Shown here in pieces: positions 18,501-28,419 of a DNA stretch of 64,000 bases; within the stretch, counting starts at the first letter, position 1, and every line of letters starts with the position of its first letter. Source of the stretch: UBA6059 sp040219045 (GTDB taxonomy: Bacteria; Bacteroidota; Bacteroidia; Cytophagales; Cyclobacteriaceae); contig OZ245881.1 in assembly GCA_965229505.1 (NCBI GenBank), forward strand, positions 434,001 to 498,000, given 5' to 3'. Under the pieces are notes generated by a model. The model saw nothing but the letters and a program-made list of their open reading frames with translations, did not search any database and was not told the DNA's origin. The translations under genes and the position numbers were made by a program.

Positions 18501-21500
18501 TCCTGAGTTGCTTTATCAACTGAGATGTCGAAAGATTCTGTATCGCTAAGGAAACCATCAGTTACTGTGACTGTCACGGTGCGCGTAGTGCCATAGTCAG
18601 TAGTCTCATGAGTCCAGGACAAGTCACCACCAGAGCTGACAGATAGTCCGGCATCCAATGACGTCTGGTCAAGGCTGAATGTCAATTCTTGATTTTTATT
18701 ATCAGGATCTGTGGCAGAAAAACTCAGCCCTGAGATCACTTCTCCCGCCTCTAAAAATACGTCCTCAATAGTGGCTATCACCGGAGGTCTGTTGACTTCA
18801 TCGACGGTCAGGGTAAATGTTTCACTGTCCTGGAGATCACCATCGCTGACGGTCACGGTCACCGAGTATTCACCATCCTGGTCTTCTGTTGGCGTCCAGG
18901 AGAATGCTCCATTTTCATCGATATACATACCCAGGCTTTCAGATTCCGCATCTATAGCATAGGTCAGTGTATTGGCAGGTATGTCCTGATCTGAGGCCGA
19001 AACCGTGAAGCTAATCTCCGTCTCTTCATCACCGGACCGGGCTCCAATATCGGCCAATACAGGAGCCAGATTGACCTCATTGACGGTAATGGAGAAGGTA
19101 ACACTAGAGCTGTTTATATTTCCAGAAAAATCAGAGAAGTCAGCCGCAAAAATAGTGACCTCATAAACGCCATCCTGCTCTTCAGTAGGTGTCCAACTGA
19201 ACTCTGCACTTAGTTCGTCTATAAAGTCCAGGTTCATCCCTAAATTCCTGAATTCCTGATCCATAAAAAAATCTATCTCGCCGAATGGTAGAAAGTCATC
19301 TGTTGCAGATATGGTGAATTTTACTTCATTCAGTTCGTCGACTTCCTGATCTTCAATAGCTGCAATATTTGGTGGTAAATTTTCTTCGACGAGCACAGTG
19401 AAAGTACCAGCATCGCCAGAGGTATTCCAGACCTGCAGTAAAAAGTCCGTGTTTGGTGGAAGTGCCAAGGGGATAGGGTTACTAAAATTATTGGCACATG
19501 CAGGAATCGTTCCTTCAGATAAGAGACTTGAATACTCTAGAATCTCTCCACAACTTAAGTAAAGTGCCGCATTCGTTGATAATGCAGTACCCTGGTCAAC
19601 TGTGATGACTAAATGCCCCGTGTTACCGGAATTGAAGCTGTACCAAACATCCCGAACATCAGAGCTCTCCGTGCAGGGATTTAATCCATTGTTGATGGCC
19701 GCACTCAGGGTCGATCCCTCCGTCGCTATCCCTTCACCAGGTGCATGCAGCGTGAGCATTTGAGGGTTATTACAATCATCATTCTCAGGATTGTCTGAAA
19801 AATCAATACCAAGACCGCTACTGGCAGGGCCTGTAGCATTGGGCACATTAGCAGCCAGGGAATTGGCAAAAGCCGCATCCGCAAACTCGAAAGTGATATC
19901 AGATACGTTATTGATTACATTATGATCATCGGCATTTCCCGTGAGCGTGAGTGTAGCCTCGGCACTTTTGAAGCTCGTCATGATCTGAACATCATCATCT
20001 TCAGCCACAGCGTAAAACTGCCCATTGATAAACTCAATAGCGTTCCACGTTTCTGATGGCAGGTTGGCATTGGCCGTCCAGCTGATGCCATCGGTTGAAG
20101 TCATCAGACTATTTTCACCTCCATAAGAAACAGCTGCATAGACACCATCTCCGTACGTCACGGAATACCAATAGCCATTAGGCGTATCTCTTAATGTCCA
20201 TGTAATGGCATCAGGAGAAGTCAGCACTAATTGGGAAATTTCATCACCGTTTTCATCCTCGCTATAATCACTCACCGCTACAAAAAGCCCGTCTGCGTAG
20301 ACTATATCATTGAGTCCATAGTAGGAATATGATAGATCACTAAACGTCTGTTGCGTCCATGTAATACCATCAGTAGATGTCACTAAGACATTCTCACCAT
20401 ACTGGCCTGCCACAAACTTTCCGTTTCCGTAAGTAATAAAATCACCAACAGCAGGATGCCCTACCCTCTCTGTCCAGTTGATACCGTCTGTGGAAGTGGC
20501 CACTCTAAAGTCTCCATAGCTTTTGATTGCAACGAACATACCATTACCATAACCCAGTTTGTTCCACCCGTTTTCGCTCAACGAGCTTCCGGCTGTCCAG
20601 GTGACACCATTCGTCGATGTGTGTATGGGATTTTCTCCACTAGGCAAGGCTACAAAAAGACCGTTCCCATAGACCACATCGTTCCATTGCATTGCATCAA
20701 GCGCGGCACTTGGTGTCCAGTTTTCTCCATCCGTGCTGGTTATCAGTCGGTTAGTACCATAGTAGCCCAAGCCAACATAAGTGTCATTGCCGTAAGCCAT
20801 TAATCTGTATTGCAAATCATTGTCGGCTACAAGCGTGATCCATTCGTCACCAGCCGCTGTGTTTTTTGTGATAGCAAGATTGGGAGTCAAACCAGATGGA
20901 ATATTGTTTATGGCTACTTCAGATTCTATATCCAAAATAGCGTCACTATCATCGTCCTGAAAGTTGTCCCCAGTTAGAATCACCTGAATTGATCCAATGA
21001 CAGAGCCATCATTAGCCTCTGATTCGGCAAATCCATTACCCCCATAAATCAATAGATTCGATTTGAAGGTAATTCCAATTCCGGTGTTGTATGGACCTGT
21101 GGCGTTAAAAACCGCAGCAGCTAGTTCTTTTGTAAATGCCTCATTAGTAAACTCAAGCTGAAGGTTTGAAACTGAATTTTTTGGTAAATGAATGGCGACA
21201 CTTCCTTCCAAAGTTAGATTGAGCTGAGTCGGTGAAACAATGGTCATAACAGGTGTAAGTCCCGCTGGCAAACCACTGATGACATATTGTGAAGCCTCTT
21301 GCAGCAAACCATCCTCATCAGGATCAGAAAAAGTGTCTGTAGTAAGATCAATGACCATAGTACCTGTAAGCGTACCATCATTACCCTCGGTCTCTATAAA
21401 CCCGGATCCGGAATAGCTTAACGTCGCATTTTCATTGAAATCTATTCCAAGTCCAGTTTGAGAATTATTAGCATTTATTATTTCATATTTAGTGGAGTTG

Positions 21501-24500
21501 GTGAAAGCACTGCGTCCATTATAAAAATAAAAATTTAGTTCGCTGATATCATCCACATCCTGATGGTCTGAAACCTGACCCTCAAGGGTAAGCACCCCAA
21601 CTGACGCGCTGGTCAAGGTCAGAACAGGTGTGAGTCCATCAGGTAATGGTGTTTCAAATTCATACTGCTGCCGATAATCTAGCAGTCCGTTTTCATCGTT
21701 ATCTTCAAAAGTATCTCCCGTCAATGTCAGAATTATGCTACCGGTCAAAGTGCCATCATTTGCGGTAGATTCCACAAAACCAGAGCCAGAGTAAGAAAGC
21801 TCACCATTGGTATTGATAAAAGAAATGCCGGCACCTGTACTGGCTGGACCAGTTGCATTCTGAATATTGGCTGCCGCAGTTCCTACAAAGGCTGCATCCG
21901 CAAATGAAATCGTAAGGTCAGCAACGTCAGAATCAGTATTACTAGAGGTAGCATTGCCATCTATTGTGAGCAGTGCTTTGGAGTAGGGCTCGGTACGCGT
22001 ATAACTGATGGAATTGCCCGATTCCAGCCCAACCGCTATGATTTTCTCTTCTGCTCCGATAATGTCGCTCCATCCGTTCTTTCCACCTGTAGATACGGAT
22101 GTCCAGTTAATAGCATCAGCTGATTTCATTATTGAATTGGTTCCTGAGTAGGATGCTGCATAATATTGGCCATCGTAATAGGTGATTCCAACCCAATTAT
22201 TTGCCTCAGCGGCTGTTTGTATCGTCCAGTTGATCCCGTCAGGAGAAGTCATTACCGAATTCAATAACAACGAATTTGATACTGCAACAAACTGTCCCCC
22301 TCCATAGATAACTTCCCACCATTGTATATTGGTAGATGCGGCCGTCCTATTCGTCCAGGTGATACCATCAGGTGATGTTGCTACTCTACCGGAGCTACCT
22401 AATGCAGCGACGGCTACAAACAATCCATTGCCATAAGTAATGCTTGCGTAGAGATCATCTCCCGGAACAAACCGACTCGTCCAGTTGATCCCGTCGGGTG
22501 AGGTCATCACCTTATTTGTGCCAGAGGAAGAAACGGCTACAAAAAGGCCATTTCCGTAGGTAATTGACGTCCAGTAATTCGCTTCAGGTGCGGTATGTGA
22601 TGTCCAATTTGAACCATCTGATGACGTCTTGATTTGGCTACTTCCATTATTCGATATAGCCACGAAAAGGCCATTCCCATAAACCACATCAGAATAAGAA
22701 TTTAAGTCGGGCATGATTCCCCAAGACCAATTTTCACCATTCTCTGAGATATTGAAATAACCCTGGCTGGATACTGCTAAAAACCTTCCATCACCATAGG
22801 TGATAGCAGACCAAGAACTAGTTGAGTAACCTACCGACCAAGCTTCGAAAGCCTCCTCTGATATGTTTATTGAAAAATTAGGAACCAAACCATCTGGTAA
22901 ATTGGGCATGGTGAATTCTGTGCCAAAAGCCAGCATATTATCGTCATCGTCATCTTTGAAATTGTCGCCTTCTAAGATCACAGAAACTTCACCATACACT
23001 GATCCATTGTTATTATCTACCTCAGTGAAGCCACTGTGTGAAAAATAAGTGATTAAAGGCTGATCTTCGAAATCAATACCCAAACCACTACTTGCGGGTC
23101 CTGTCGCGCTGGCCACAGATGCCGCTGATGCATTAGTGAAAGCAGCATCAGAGAACTCAAAACTGATGTCAGCTACATCATTGAGGTTTTGATGTGAGGT
23201 GGCATTTCCCGATAGGGTCAATACCGCTTCTGTGGTGCTATTTAATGTTAAAACAGGTGTAAGGCCAGAAGGAATATTACCAAGTGTTACTTCTGTGCCT
23301 GCATCCAACAGATTATCCATGTCATCATCCTGAAACGTATCATCGGTTAGTGAAATAATGATGGATCCTGTAACCGAACCATCGTTAGAAATGGATTCTT
23401 CAAAGCCGTCTCCTGAATATTGTAAACTCGGGACATTCGCACCCGTACCCGTCAGGTTAATGGTATAGGGGTCGGCGCAATCTGCAACAGTCGTAAAAGC
23501 TAACGCAGCTTCCTTAACACCGACTGTTTGAGGATTAAATGCCAATGTAAATGTGGTTGATGCACCTGCTGCAAGCGTGCTTGCTGTGCCTGTTAGATTA
23601 AGCGTAAACTGGTCAGCGTTAGTGCCTGTCAGTTCCGTAATGGATGACCCAAGAAGATCCAGTGAAGTCGAACCTTGATTGGTAATTGTGAAAGTGGTAG
23701 CTGCAGAATTTGCTCCCAGGAATACTGTACCGAAATCCATCGTGCTGCCACTTTGTACTAGATCGTTTTCAACTTTGACTTCTAATGGAAAGTTGATCCA
23801 AGCATTGGGGACGTCAGTGAAATCTCTCAAGGTAGCCACCTCTGTAGGTTGTACCACATTCGCTGCAGTAGTGCTGCCCTGAGTATCATTCAAAGGCCAA
23901 TAGCCAATCAGGTTCGTCTCCGAACCATCCAGTACCTGCCCCATATCTGCCTGAATTTGTCCTTGTGTTCTGGCCACATCCCATAGACTGAATTCGGCGA
24001 TTGAGCCCCCATCAAAATCATTTGTGGAATTAACAATTCCTTCGCCAATCCCGAAGGATGTTCCTCCCGAGAGTACTAAGTTGGTACTGGTTGATGCAGT
24101 GGCTATCTGTATTCCGTCAATATAGGTGATCAGATGTGTGTTCGCACCGTCATTGTTCCAGGTTACGGCGATATGGTGCCATGAATTGTTGGCGAGTGTA
24201 TCTGTAGAAGTAGTTGATACATATGCTGCTGCATTTCCTGGTTCTGATCCACCATATCGGAAATGTAAGCCGACGACATGGTGAAATGAGACATAAAATG
24301 AATTAGGAGAGGAAAACCCGATTCCATTGGAGAATAGAGCATCATCCAAGGGATCTGACCAGTCAGTTTTTCGTACCCAAGCCTCAATAGTACCTGAGGT
24401 GTAGCTGAAGTTTGTAATAGTACTTCCAATGTTGGCGTACGCTCCCGACTCAAATTCGAGAATATTTCGACCACAATTACCACTTGGTATCGGTGGTTGC

Positions 24501-24616
24501 GCTATGGCCGACAGGTTGGCCATCAGGCAGAAAAGTAGTATTGCTGATGTTAAACGAGCTGAACGAACAGCGGGTAGATTCAAGTTGATCGCGTTGGCAG
24601 AGAAATATGATTTCAT
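15569..24616 (-). CDS. Giant (3015-residue) T9SS surface protein, LamG/cadherin-like/MBG
   Basis: One continuous reading frame. The approximate order is: signal region (1-40, ending SAIAQ); LamG/concanavalin-like domain (45-272, with GTIEAWVRK and LIGYWPLND); choice-of-anchor D/Hydin-like domain (285-392). Then come about seven copies of a 100-120-residue beta module (GFxE..NDGSVTGSI...DDDxD..L, 390-1605). Two of these are interrupted by blocks of sialidase/kelch-like repeats (YGNGLFVAVS, TSPDGINWT; about 612-858 and 1252-1525). A pre-peptidase-like domain (1609-1742), cadherin-like domains (1745-2034), six Ig-like repeats (2034-2529), four MBG_2 domains (2525-2870, SYGATNPEFTVSYEGFVNGD) and a T9SS type A sorting domain (2935-3015, SLYPNPVQD) complete it. 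Probably an adhesin or outer-surface scaffold. No enzymatic residues are evident. Confidence 0.92.
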   Translation of the reverse strand: MKSYFSANAINLNLPAVRSARLTSAILLFCLMANLSAIAQPPIPSGNCGRNILEFESGAYANIGSTITNFSYTSGTIEAWVRKTDWSDPLDDALFSNGIGFSSPNSFYVSFHHVVGLHFRYGGSEPGNAAAYVSTTSTDTLANNSWHHIAVTWNNDGANTHLITYIDGIQIATASTSTNLVLSGGTSFGIGEGIVNSTNDFDGGSIAEFSLWDVARTQGQIQADMGQVLDGSETNLIGYWPLNDTQGSTTAANVVQPTEVATLRDFTDVPNAWINFPLEVKVENDLVQSGSTMDFGTVFLGANSAATTFTITNQGSTSLDLLGSSITELTGTNADQFTLNLTGTASTLAAGASTTFTLAFNPQTVGVKEAALAFTTVADCADPYTINLTGTGANVPSLQYSGDGFEESISNDGSVTGSIIISLTDDTFQDDDMDNLLDAGTEVTLGNIPSGLTPVLTLNSTTEAVLTLSGNATSHQNLNDVADISFEFSDAAFTNASAASVASATGPASSGLGIDFEDQPLITYFSHSGFTEVDNNNGSVYGEVSVILEGDNFKDDDDDNMLAFGTEFTMPNLPDGLVPNFSINISEEAFEAWSVGYSTSSWSAITYGDGRFLAVSSQGYFNISENGENWSWGIMPDLNSYSDVVYGNGLFVAISNNGSSQIKTSSDGSNWTSHTAPEANYWTSITYGNGLFVAVSSSGTNKVMTSPDGINWTSRFVPGDDLYASITYGNGLFVAVAALGSSGRVATSPDGITWTNRTAASTNIQWWEVIYGGGQFVAVSNSLLLNSVMTSPDGINWTIQTAAEANNWVGITYYDGQYYAASYSGTNSIMKSADAINWTSVSTGGKNGWSDIIGAEEKIIAVGLESGNSISYTRTEPYSKALLTIDGNATSSNTDSDVADLTISFADAAFVGTAAANIQNATGPASTGAGISFINTNGELSYSGSGFVESTANDGTLTGSIILTLTGDTFEDNDENGLLDYRQQYEFETPLPDGLTPVLTLTSASVGVLTLEGQVSDHQDVDDISELNFYFYNGRSAFTNSTKYEIINANNSQTGLGIDFNENATLSYSGSGFIETEGNDGTLTGTMVIDLTTDTFSDPDEDGLLQEASQYVISGLPAGLTPVMTIVSPTQLNLTLEGSVAIHLPKNSVSNLQLEFTNEAFTKELAAAVFNATGPYNTGIGITFKSNLLIYGGNGFAESEANDGSVIGSIQVILTGDNFQDDDSDAILDIESEVAINNIPSGLTPNLAITKNTAAGDEWITLVADNDLQYRLMAYGNDTYVGLGYYGTNRLITSTDGENWTPSAALDAMQWNDVVYGNGLFVALPSGENPIHTSTNGVTWTAGSSLSENGWNKLGYGNGMFVAIKSYGDFRVATSTDGINWTERVGHPAVGDFITYGNGKFVAGQYGENVLVTSTDGITWTQQTFSDLSYSYYGLNDIVYADGLFVAVSDYSEDENGDEISQLVLTSPDAITWTLRDTPNGYWYSVTYGDGVYAAVSYGGENSLMTSTDGISWTANANLPSETWNAIEFINGQFYAVAEDDDVQIMTSFKSAEATLTLTGNADDHNVINNVSDITFEFADAAFANSLAANVPNATGPASSGLGIDFSDNPENDDCNNPQMLTLHAPGEGIATEGSTLSAAINNGLNPCTESSDVRDVWYSFNSGNTGHLVITVDQGTALSTNAALYLSCGEILEYSSLLSEGTIPACANNFSNPIPLALPPNTDFLLQVWNTSGDAGTFTVLVEENLPPNIAAIEDQEVDELNEVKFTISATDDFLPFGEIDFFMDQEFRNLGMNLDFIDELSAEFSWTPTEEQDGVYEVTIFAADFSDFSGNINSSSVTFSITVNEVNLAPVLADIGARSGDEETEISFTVSASDQDIPANTLTYAIDAESESLGMYIDENGAFSWTPTEDQDGEYSVTVTVSDGDLQDSETFTLTVDEVNRPPVIATIEDVFLEAGEVISGLSFSATDPDNKNQELTFSLDQTSLDAGLSVSSGGDLSWTHETTDYGTTRTVTVTVTDGFLSDTESFDISVDKATQEILLNSLSYVEVFGDDPFEISDTGGDSGNPLTYTYSNEGVVTIEAGLATIVGAGTTTVYVDQAGNDNYYAADQQQFEITIEKASQFIELASIDDQLTTFPPLAVEGSASSGLPLTIEVTGVANYENGLIVLTSQVGTVTVTASQAGNENYLAADPVAITFEVIESGSTPQNINFTQIGDKVYGDDAFDLTATATSDLPVYFTADGPAAVSGTLVSITGAGEVTVTAVQPGSIEYAPASATQTFTVAKRDQLITLPEIADKSITDGSFSIGATVDSELDLMYEVTGPATISPIGEISLSGMTGQVRVTVSQTGDENHNAALPVTTSFLVSDPSKTNQAITFPIIATKVFGQGSFDLAATSDADLTVSYELVSGPITLSGNTVTITGAGIASIRALQNGNGDFNPAPPVTQSFAINKATQVITFTAIPDKTYGDQPFVLSANASTGLPTTFQVLLGPARVNGNSLTITGAGEVIVQADQAGNGNYAAGLATRTFTVAKAPLKVTADALTRSYGATNPEFTVSYEGFVNGDDEDGITPPMASTQADETSPVTAEGYPISLSGGSSDDYELTLVSGVLTIEKTELVATAEDKQRAFGLANPELTIAYSGFVNGDTESDITAPVATTTATATSPDGTYTIELAGGSAQNYALTLKPGTLTVGKAQLIVSADDLTKSYGSANPPLTLSYEGFVNGDTPEDITPPVASTVVESGTVPGVYAITLTGGSADNYGLVLEAGELTVNKAPLTVTAEKVIDYGQPIGDFEIVYSGFVNGQDAAILETLPTASTTAVDGSNAGSYPIAVAGGTSELYDFIYDEGILTIRKLLATITISELEQEISDEGNQLVVTTDPADLAYIVTYDGSTQPPTEPGEYEVVVAIDDLNYEGAAAGTLIINGAVTAIEELPVVVSLYPNPVQDILSVEVTNSSLNEVEVYNLNGVLMMGRSLVGNKAEIDVQAWPTGMYLIRLMGDNNETLMQRKFIKE

Positions 24617-24702
24617 AGGACAGATTTTAGTATTGCTAAATCAATAGGGATTGATCTCAACCTAAATCTGTCAATTAGAAGACTGGGAAATTCACGAGGC
24701 TA

Positions 24703-24727
24703 CATGAACGACTGAGATTCGTTCATG
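24703..24727. promoter_or_regulatory. Hairpin between the giant gene and the kinase gene
   Basis: The perfect 9-bp arms catgaacga and tcgttcatg are separated by 7 nt. The site is just past the 3' end of the histidine kinase gene and about 90 bp upstream of the giant gene start. It could stop readthrough or be an operator; the sequence does not decide. Confidence 0.4.
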
Positions 24728-24746
24728 AATGATCCAAATCGGGTAA

Positions 24747-26711
24747 TTAAATAATCTCCACTTTTTGTGTTTGATGGACCAGCTTGAGTTGAAATGAAAT
24801 AGTAGTTCCTGAGCTCGAGGAATCAATCAAAAGGTCGCTCTGGTGCTTTTTTGTAAACTCTCTGCACAACAGAAGCCCCAGGCCTGTTCCCTTTTCATTG
24901 AGCGTGCCTTGGGTACTGTTTACAGGCTGGTCGGTAAGAATCTTGTCAATGGTCCGTTGTGGCATTCCCTGCCCCGAATCAGCAACGGAAACCACAGCAA
25001 CGTCTGCTTTCTCCTCGACGCTGACCGTGATTTGTCCAGAGAATGGTGAAAACTTTATGGCATTGCTCAGCAGATTTCTAATCACAGAACTGACCATATT
25101 GCGATCTGCTTCTACAATGATTTCTTCGACATTTTCAATCCTAAGTTCAATCTGCTTGGCCTTCAATGCCTCTTCATAGACGATTTTTATTTCCTCGATG
25201 AGCTGACCAAGTTCAAATTTAGTGGGCTGATAATTAAGTCCGTCTGTTTGAGAAAGGGCCCATTTGAGCAGGTTATCCAAAAGGTGGTTGACCGAGGAAG
25301 CCGATTGATCCACCTGCTCAATCAGCTGATTGATTCTGGCCATATCACCCTTTTTATGGTAATACGCGAGCATTCGACCAATGCCTTGCATAGAGGTGAT
25401 GGGTCCCCTGAGGTCATGTGCAATAAGTGCAAAGAATTTATCCTTGGTTTTGTTGGAAGCAATCAGTTCATCTTGCGATTTGTTGAGCGCCTTATTGATT
25501 TTAGTAATCATTGCATTACGCTTATCAATTTGGTTTTTAGACTTGCGCAACTGCAGGTAACCAAATACCAGCCCAGAGCTCAACAGGAGAAACAATATGG
25601 AAGCTATTATGAAAATAGTTTTCTGAGTCCGCTCTTTTTCCAGGGTTAATTGATCAAGCTCCCGATCCTTTTGCAAGGTCAAAATCTCTCTGGCTTTTTT
25701 CTCAGACTCGTACTTTTCGTTGAGTTCGTTGATAGTGGCCAGGTCTTCTGAGTTTTTAATGGAATCAACGGCTGCTACGTGCTTTTGGTAACTGCTATAC
25801 GCCTTGCTTATCTCTCCGGTAGCTTCATAGAGCTTCACCATTTCCTGGTAAAGGTTGCGTTGACTAATAAAGTCACCAATAATTTCCGGCATGGATTGAG
25901 CCTTTTGAAAATAATCTTCGGCCTCCTGGGGATTACCTATTTCCCGTTCAAGTGAACCCAGCGAAATATAAGATTGCAACATTCCGGGGGTATTCCCCAA
26001 TTGCTCTTCAATTTTGAGCGACTCAAGTTGATATTTTCTAGCCTTATCAAACTGTCCCTTCTTCTGATAGGCTTGTCCAAGACCACTGTAACCCCATGCC
26101 TGGCTAGCTATGATTTTCGATTTCTTACTATAAAGAATACAGTTTTCGTAGCAGTATATTGCTGAGTCGTAGTTGGCTTCTTCATCGTATATGATCCCCA
26201 AATATTGATATCCTGTGGATACTCCATTCCAATACTCGTTGTTATTGTAGACATCTAATACCTTGTAGAGAAAAGGTTTCGATTTTGACCCTTCGCCCAT
26301 TATGAGGTAGATCAGAGCAATATTCAGCTGAGCGTCAGCCTTGTCTGTTTCACTTCCAAGCCTATCAAAAATTGCAGCAGCCCTGACGTAGCTTTCCATG
26401 GCTTGGGTGAAATTTGACTGATACCAGTAATAGCTACCAAAATTCAAGGTGTTGCTGGCTATTAAAACAGAATCCTGAGTTTTCTCTGCAAGTATTTTTG
26501 CACGTTCACCATAAATCAATGCCGAATCCAAATCGATGGACAAATAGAGCCCAAAGAGTGAATTGACCCAACGCGTTTCCACAGAATCGTTGGGCGGATT
26601 TCTGAGCATTAATTTCAGACTGTCAACAAGAGATTGGCCCTGCCCATAGGCCTGACCGATACTCAGGTAGACCGATAGCGCAAAAAGAGTAAAGACAAAT
26701 ATCTTTTTCAT
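24747..26711 (-). CDS. TPR-containing sensor histidine kinase
   Basis: 654 residues. A signal peptide (1-23, ending AYGQ) exports a tetratricopeptide sensor region (about 40-330), followed by a coiled coil (335-362) and one membrane segment (364-386, IIASILFLLLSSGLVFGYL). On the cytoplasmic side are a HisKA dimerisation helix with the phospho-accepting His in FFALIAHDLRGP (about 430) and a HATPase_c domain with N-box NLLSNAIKFSP (about 550), G1 DSGQGMP (about 577) and G2 GTGLGLLLC (about 614). It lies 16 bp behind the response regulator gene and is surely its partner. The signal sensed by the TPR domain is unknown. The large surface protein gene downstream is a possible target (inference only). 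Confidence 0.92.
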   Translation of the reverse strand: MKKIFVFTLFALSVYLSIGQAYGQGQSLVDSLKLMLRNPPNDSVETRWVNSLFGLYLSIDLDSALIYGERAKILAEKTQDSVLIASNTLNFGSYYWYQSNFTQAMESYVRAAAIFDRLGSETDKADAQLNIALIYLIMGEGSKSKPFLYKVLDVYNNNEYWNGVSTGYQYLGIIYDEEANYDSAIYCYENCILYSKKSKIIASQAWGYSGLGQAYQKKGQFDKARKYQLESLKIEEQLGNTPGMLQSYISLGSLEREIGNPQEAEDYFQKAQSMPEIIGDFISQRNLYQEMVKLYEATGEISKAYSSYQKHVAAVDSIKNSEDLATINELNEKYESEKKAREILTLQKDRELDQLTLEKERTQKTIFIIASILFLLLSSGLVFGYLQLRKSKNQIDKRNAMITKINKALNKSQDELIASNKTKDKFFALIAHDLRGPITSMQGIGRMLAYYHKKGDMARINQLIEQVDQSASSVNHLLDNLLKWALSQTDGLNYQPTKFELGQLIEEIKIVYEEALKAKQIELRIENVEEIIVEADRNMVSSVIRNLLSNAIKFSPFSGQITVSVEEKADVAVVSVADSGQGMPQRTIDKILTDQPVNSTQGTLNEKGTGLGLLLCREFTKKHQSDLLIDSSSSGTTISFQLKLVHQTQKVEII

Positions 26712-26727
26712 TGATAATGCTTAATGA

Positions 26728-27489
26728 TCATAGCAACCGGAACCTGTTGATAAGATTATCCTTATAGGTTCCGCCAAGTGGCAGAGATTTTTCATTCACT
26801 TCTACAGTCATATCAATCTCGTCAATTCCTTCCACTTTGTGGATATTCACAATATGAGACCTGTGTATTCTTACAAAGATAGATTTGTCAAGTTTTTCTT
26901 CAAGACCGTTCATCGACGTACGAATTTGATAGCTCCTTTTTTCTGTAACAATATCGCAGTATCGATCCTGACTGACCTCAACCCAAAGTAAATCCATATG
27001 TGGAACCTTGAGCAGCTTACTACCTGATTTGATAAAAAAACTATCATTGATGATCAAATCTTCCGACAGGTCATGAGCTTCCTGCGATGCTGACGTAAGG
27101 TTCTTATCCCTATTGTTGACAAACTTGTAGAGTGCCAACTCAATGGCCGCCTGCAACGAAGGTCCCTCCACGGGTTTTACCAAATAGGCATAAGGATCAG
27201 TCTTCAAGGCACGAGACAAGGTCGCTTTATCCTCAAAGGAAGTAGCAAAAATGATTGGCGTAGGTGTATGTTCAGCAATTTTCTCAGCTATGTCGATACC
27301 GTTACCGCCTTGTGATAATTCTATATCTAGTATGACCAGATCAGGCTTAGTAGCCTTAAACAAGCGCAGTGTTTCCACACTCGTATCACAAATAGCGATT
27401 AGGTCATAGCCCGCTTCACTCAAAAGCATTTCCATTTTGGCGGCATGAGCCGGATGATCCTCTGCTACTAGTATTCTAATGGCCGACAT
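26728..27489 (-). CDS. LytTR-family response regulator
   Basis: 253 residues. The receiver domain (about 4-125) has the acidic pair in VAEDH, the phospho-acceptor Asp55 in LVILDIEL, the switch Thr/Ser in FATSF and Lys in YLVKPVEG. A linker of about 30 residues leads to a LytTR DNA-binding domain (about 150-250: IRIHRSHIVNIHKVEGID). LytTR regulators bind direct-repeat sites and often control surface or extracellular functions. First gene of the two-component operon, directly upstream of the kinase. Confidence 0.93.
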   Translation of the reverse strand: MSAIRILVAEDHPAHAAKMEMLLSEAGYDLIAICDTSVETLRLFKATKPDLVILDIELSQGGNGIDIAEKIAEHTPTPIIFATSFEDKATLSRALKTDPYAYLVKPVEGPSLQAAIELALYKFVNNRDKNLTSASQEAHDLSEDLIINDSFFIKSGSKLLKVPHMDLLWVEVSQDRYCDIVTEKRSYQIRTSMNGLEEKLDKSIFVRIHRSHIVNIHKVEGIDEIDMTVEVNEKSLPLGGTYKDNLINRFRLL

Positions 27490-27654
27490 CTAAGGAAAAT
27501 GGGTTGTTTATATACAAAGTAAAACTTCAATTATAAAAATAAGGGTAAATCTTAATGTTCAAGGTCAGGGATTGCTATTTAGTATCACTCATCTATTTTT
27601 CATAACGGTCTTTGAATGATTCAAGCCAAATTTACCAGCGCTCTGGATTCAATC

Positions 27655-28380
27655 TCACAAGAAATACTTCGCCAGCACCTCACCCACATAATAGGCCAGG
27701 AATGCGGCTAAACCACCCAATAGCAAGGTCTGGAATATGCTCTTCCAGGGATTGATCTCGGTCACTACACCTCTGAGGTATCCGACCAGTGCCATTGCGA
27801 TAGCTGTGCCTATACACGATATAGGAAAGAGCATACTCATCTCAAGGTCAACAAAAACAGCTACGATATAGACCAATAAGGGGATAAGCCCCACAAGGTT
27901 GAAAGATATAAATGTCGCCACAGCAGTGCTAAAAGGTGACCGGCTGTCTTTGGTCATCTCCAGCTCTTCCTTCATCATGGTATCCACCCATACATCTTTG
28001 TTGCTGGTGATCACCTCCACCACTTGCTCCAGCAGCTCGCCTTCGAATCCTTTCGCTTCGTATATCTCTCTGATTTCTTCAACCTCTTTCTCTCTGAGAT
28101 TATCTACCTCCCAGTATTCGATGGCCTTGTGTCTTTCAAAATTATCGCGCTCAGATTTGGTAGCGAAGTAGTTACCCACGGACATGGAGAAGCCGTCGGC
28201 GATCAAATTGGCAAAGCCAAAGATGAGCACCCACTCCAATCCAGCCTTAGCCCCTGCCGCACCTGCTACCACAGCAAAAGTGGTCACCGCTCCGTCTATG
28301 CCACCATAGACGAACTCCCCTATATATTCCTTGTTGAATACCGAAACAGATTGTCCACCATGCAGTGCATCTTCATTCAT
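27655..28380 (-). CDS. VIT1/CCC1-family metal transporter
   Basis: 241 residues. An integral membrane protein with the VIT1/CCC1 signature in the first two helices (YGGIDGAVTTFAVVAG and GFANLIADGFSMSVGNYFATKSE), then a Glu-rich cytoplasmic helical domain (about 80-130, with repeated EVEEIREIYE-type acidic residues that bind metal in the family). Three more membrane helices complete the usual five (150-240). Members move Fe2+ or Mn2+ out of the cytoplasm in exchange for protons. It stands alone, flanked by a repeat pair. Confidence 0.9.
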   Translation of the reverse strand: MNEDALHGGQSVSVFNKEYIGEFVYGGIDGAVTTFAVVAGAAGAKAGLEWVLIFGFANLIADGFSMSVGNYFATKSERDNFERHKAIEYWEVDNLREKEVEEIREIYEAKGFEGELLEQVVEVITSNKDVWVDTMMKEELEMTKDSRSPFSTAVATFISFNLVGLIPLLVYIVAVFVDLEMSMLFPISCIGTAIAMALVGYLRGVVTEINPWKSIFQTLLLGGLAAFLAYYVGEVLAKYFL

Positions 28381-28419
28381 GGTAATAAGTTAATAGGAGA
28401 AAAGGATAAGTGCTAGTAG

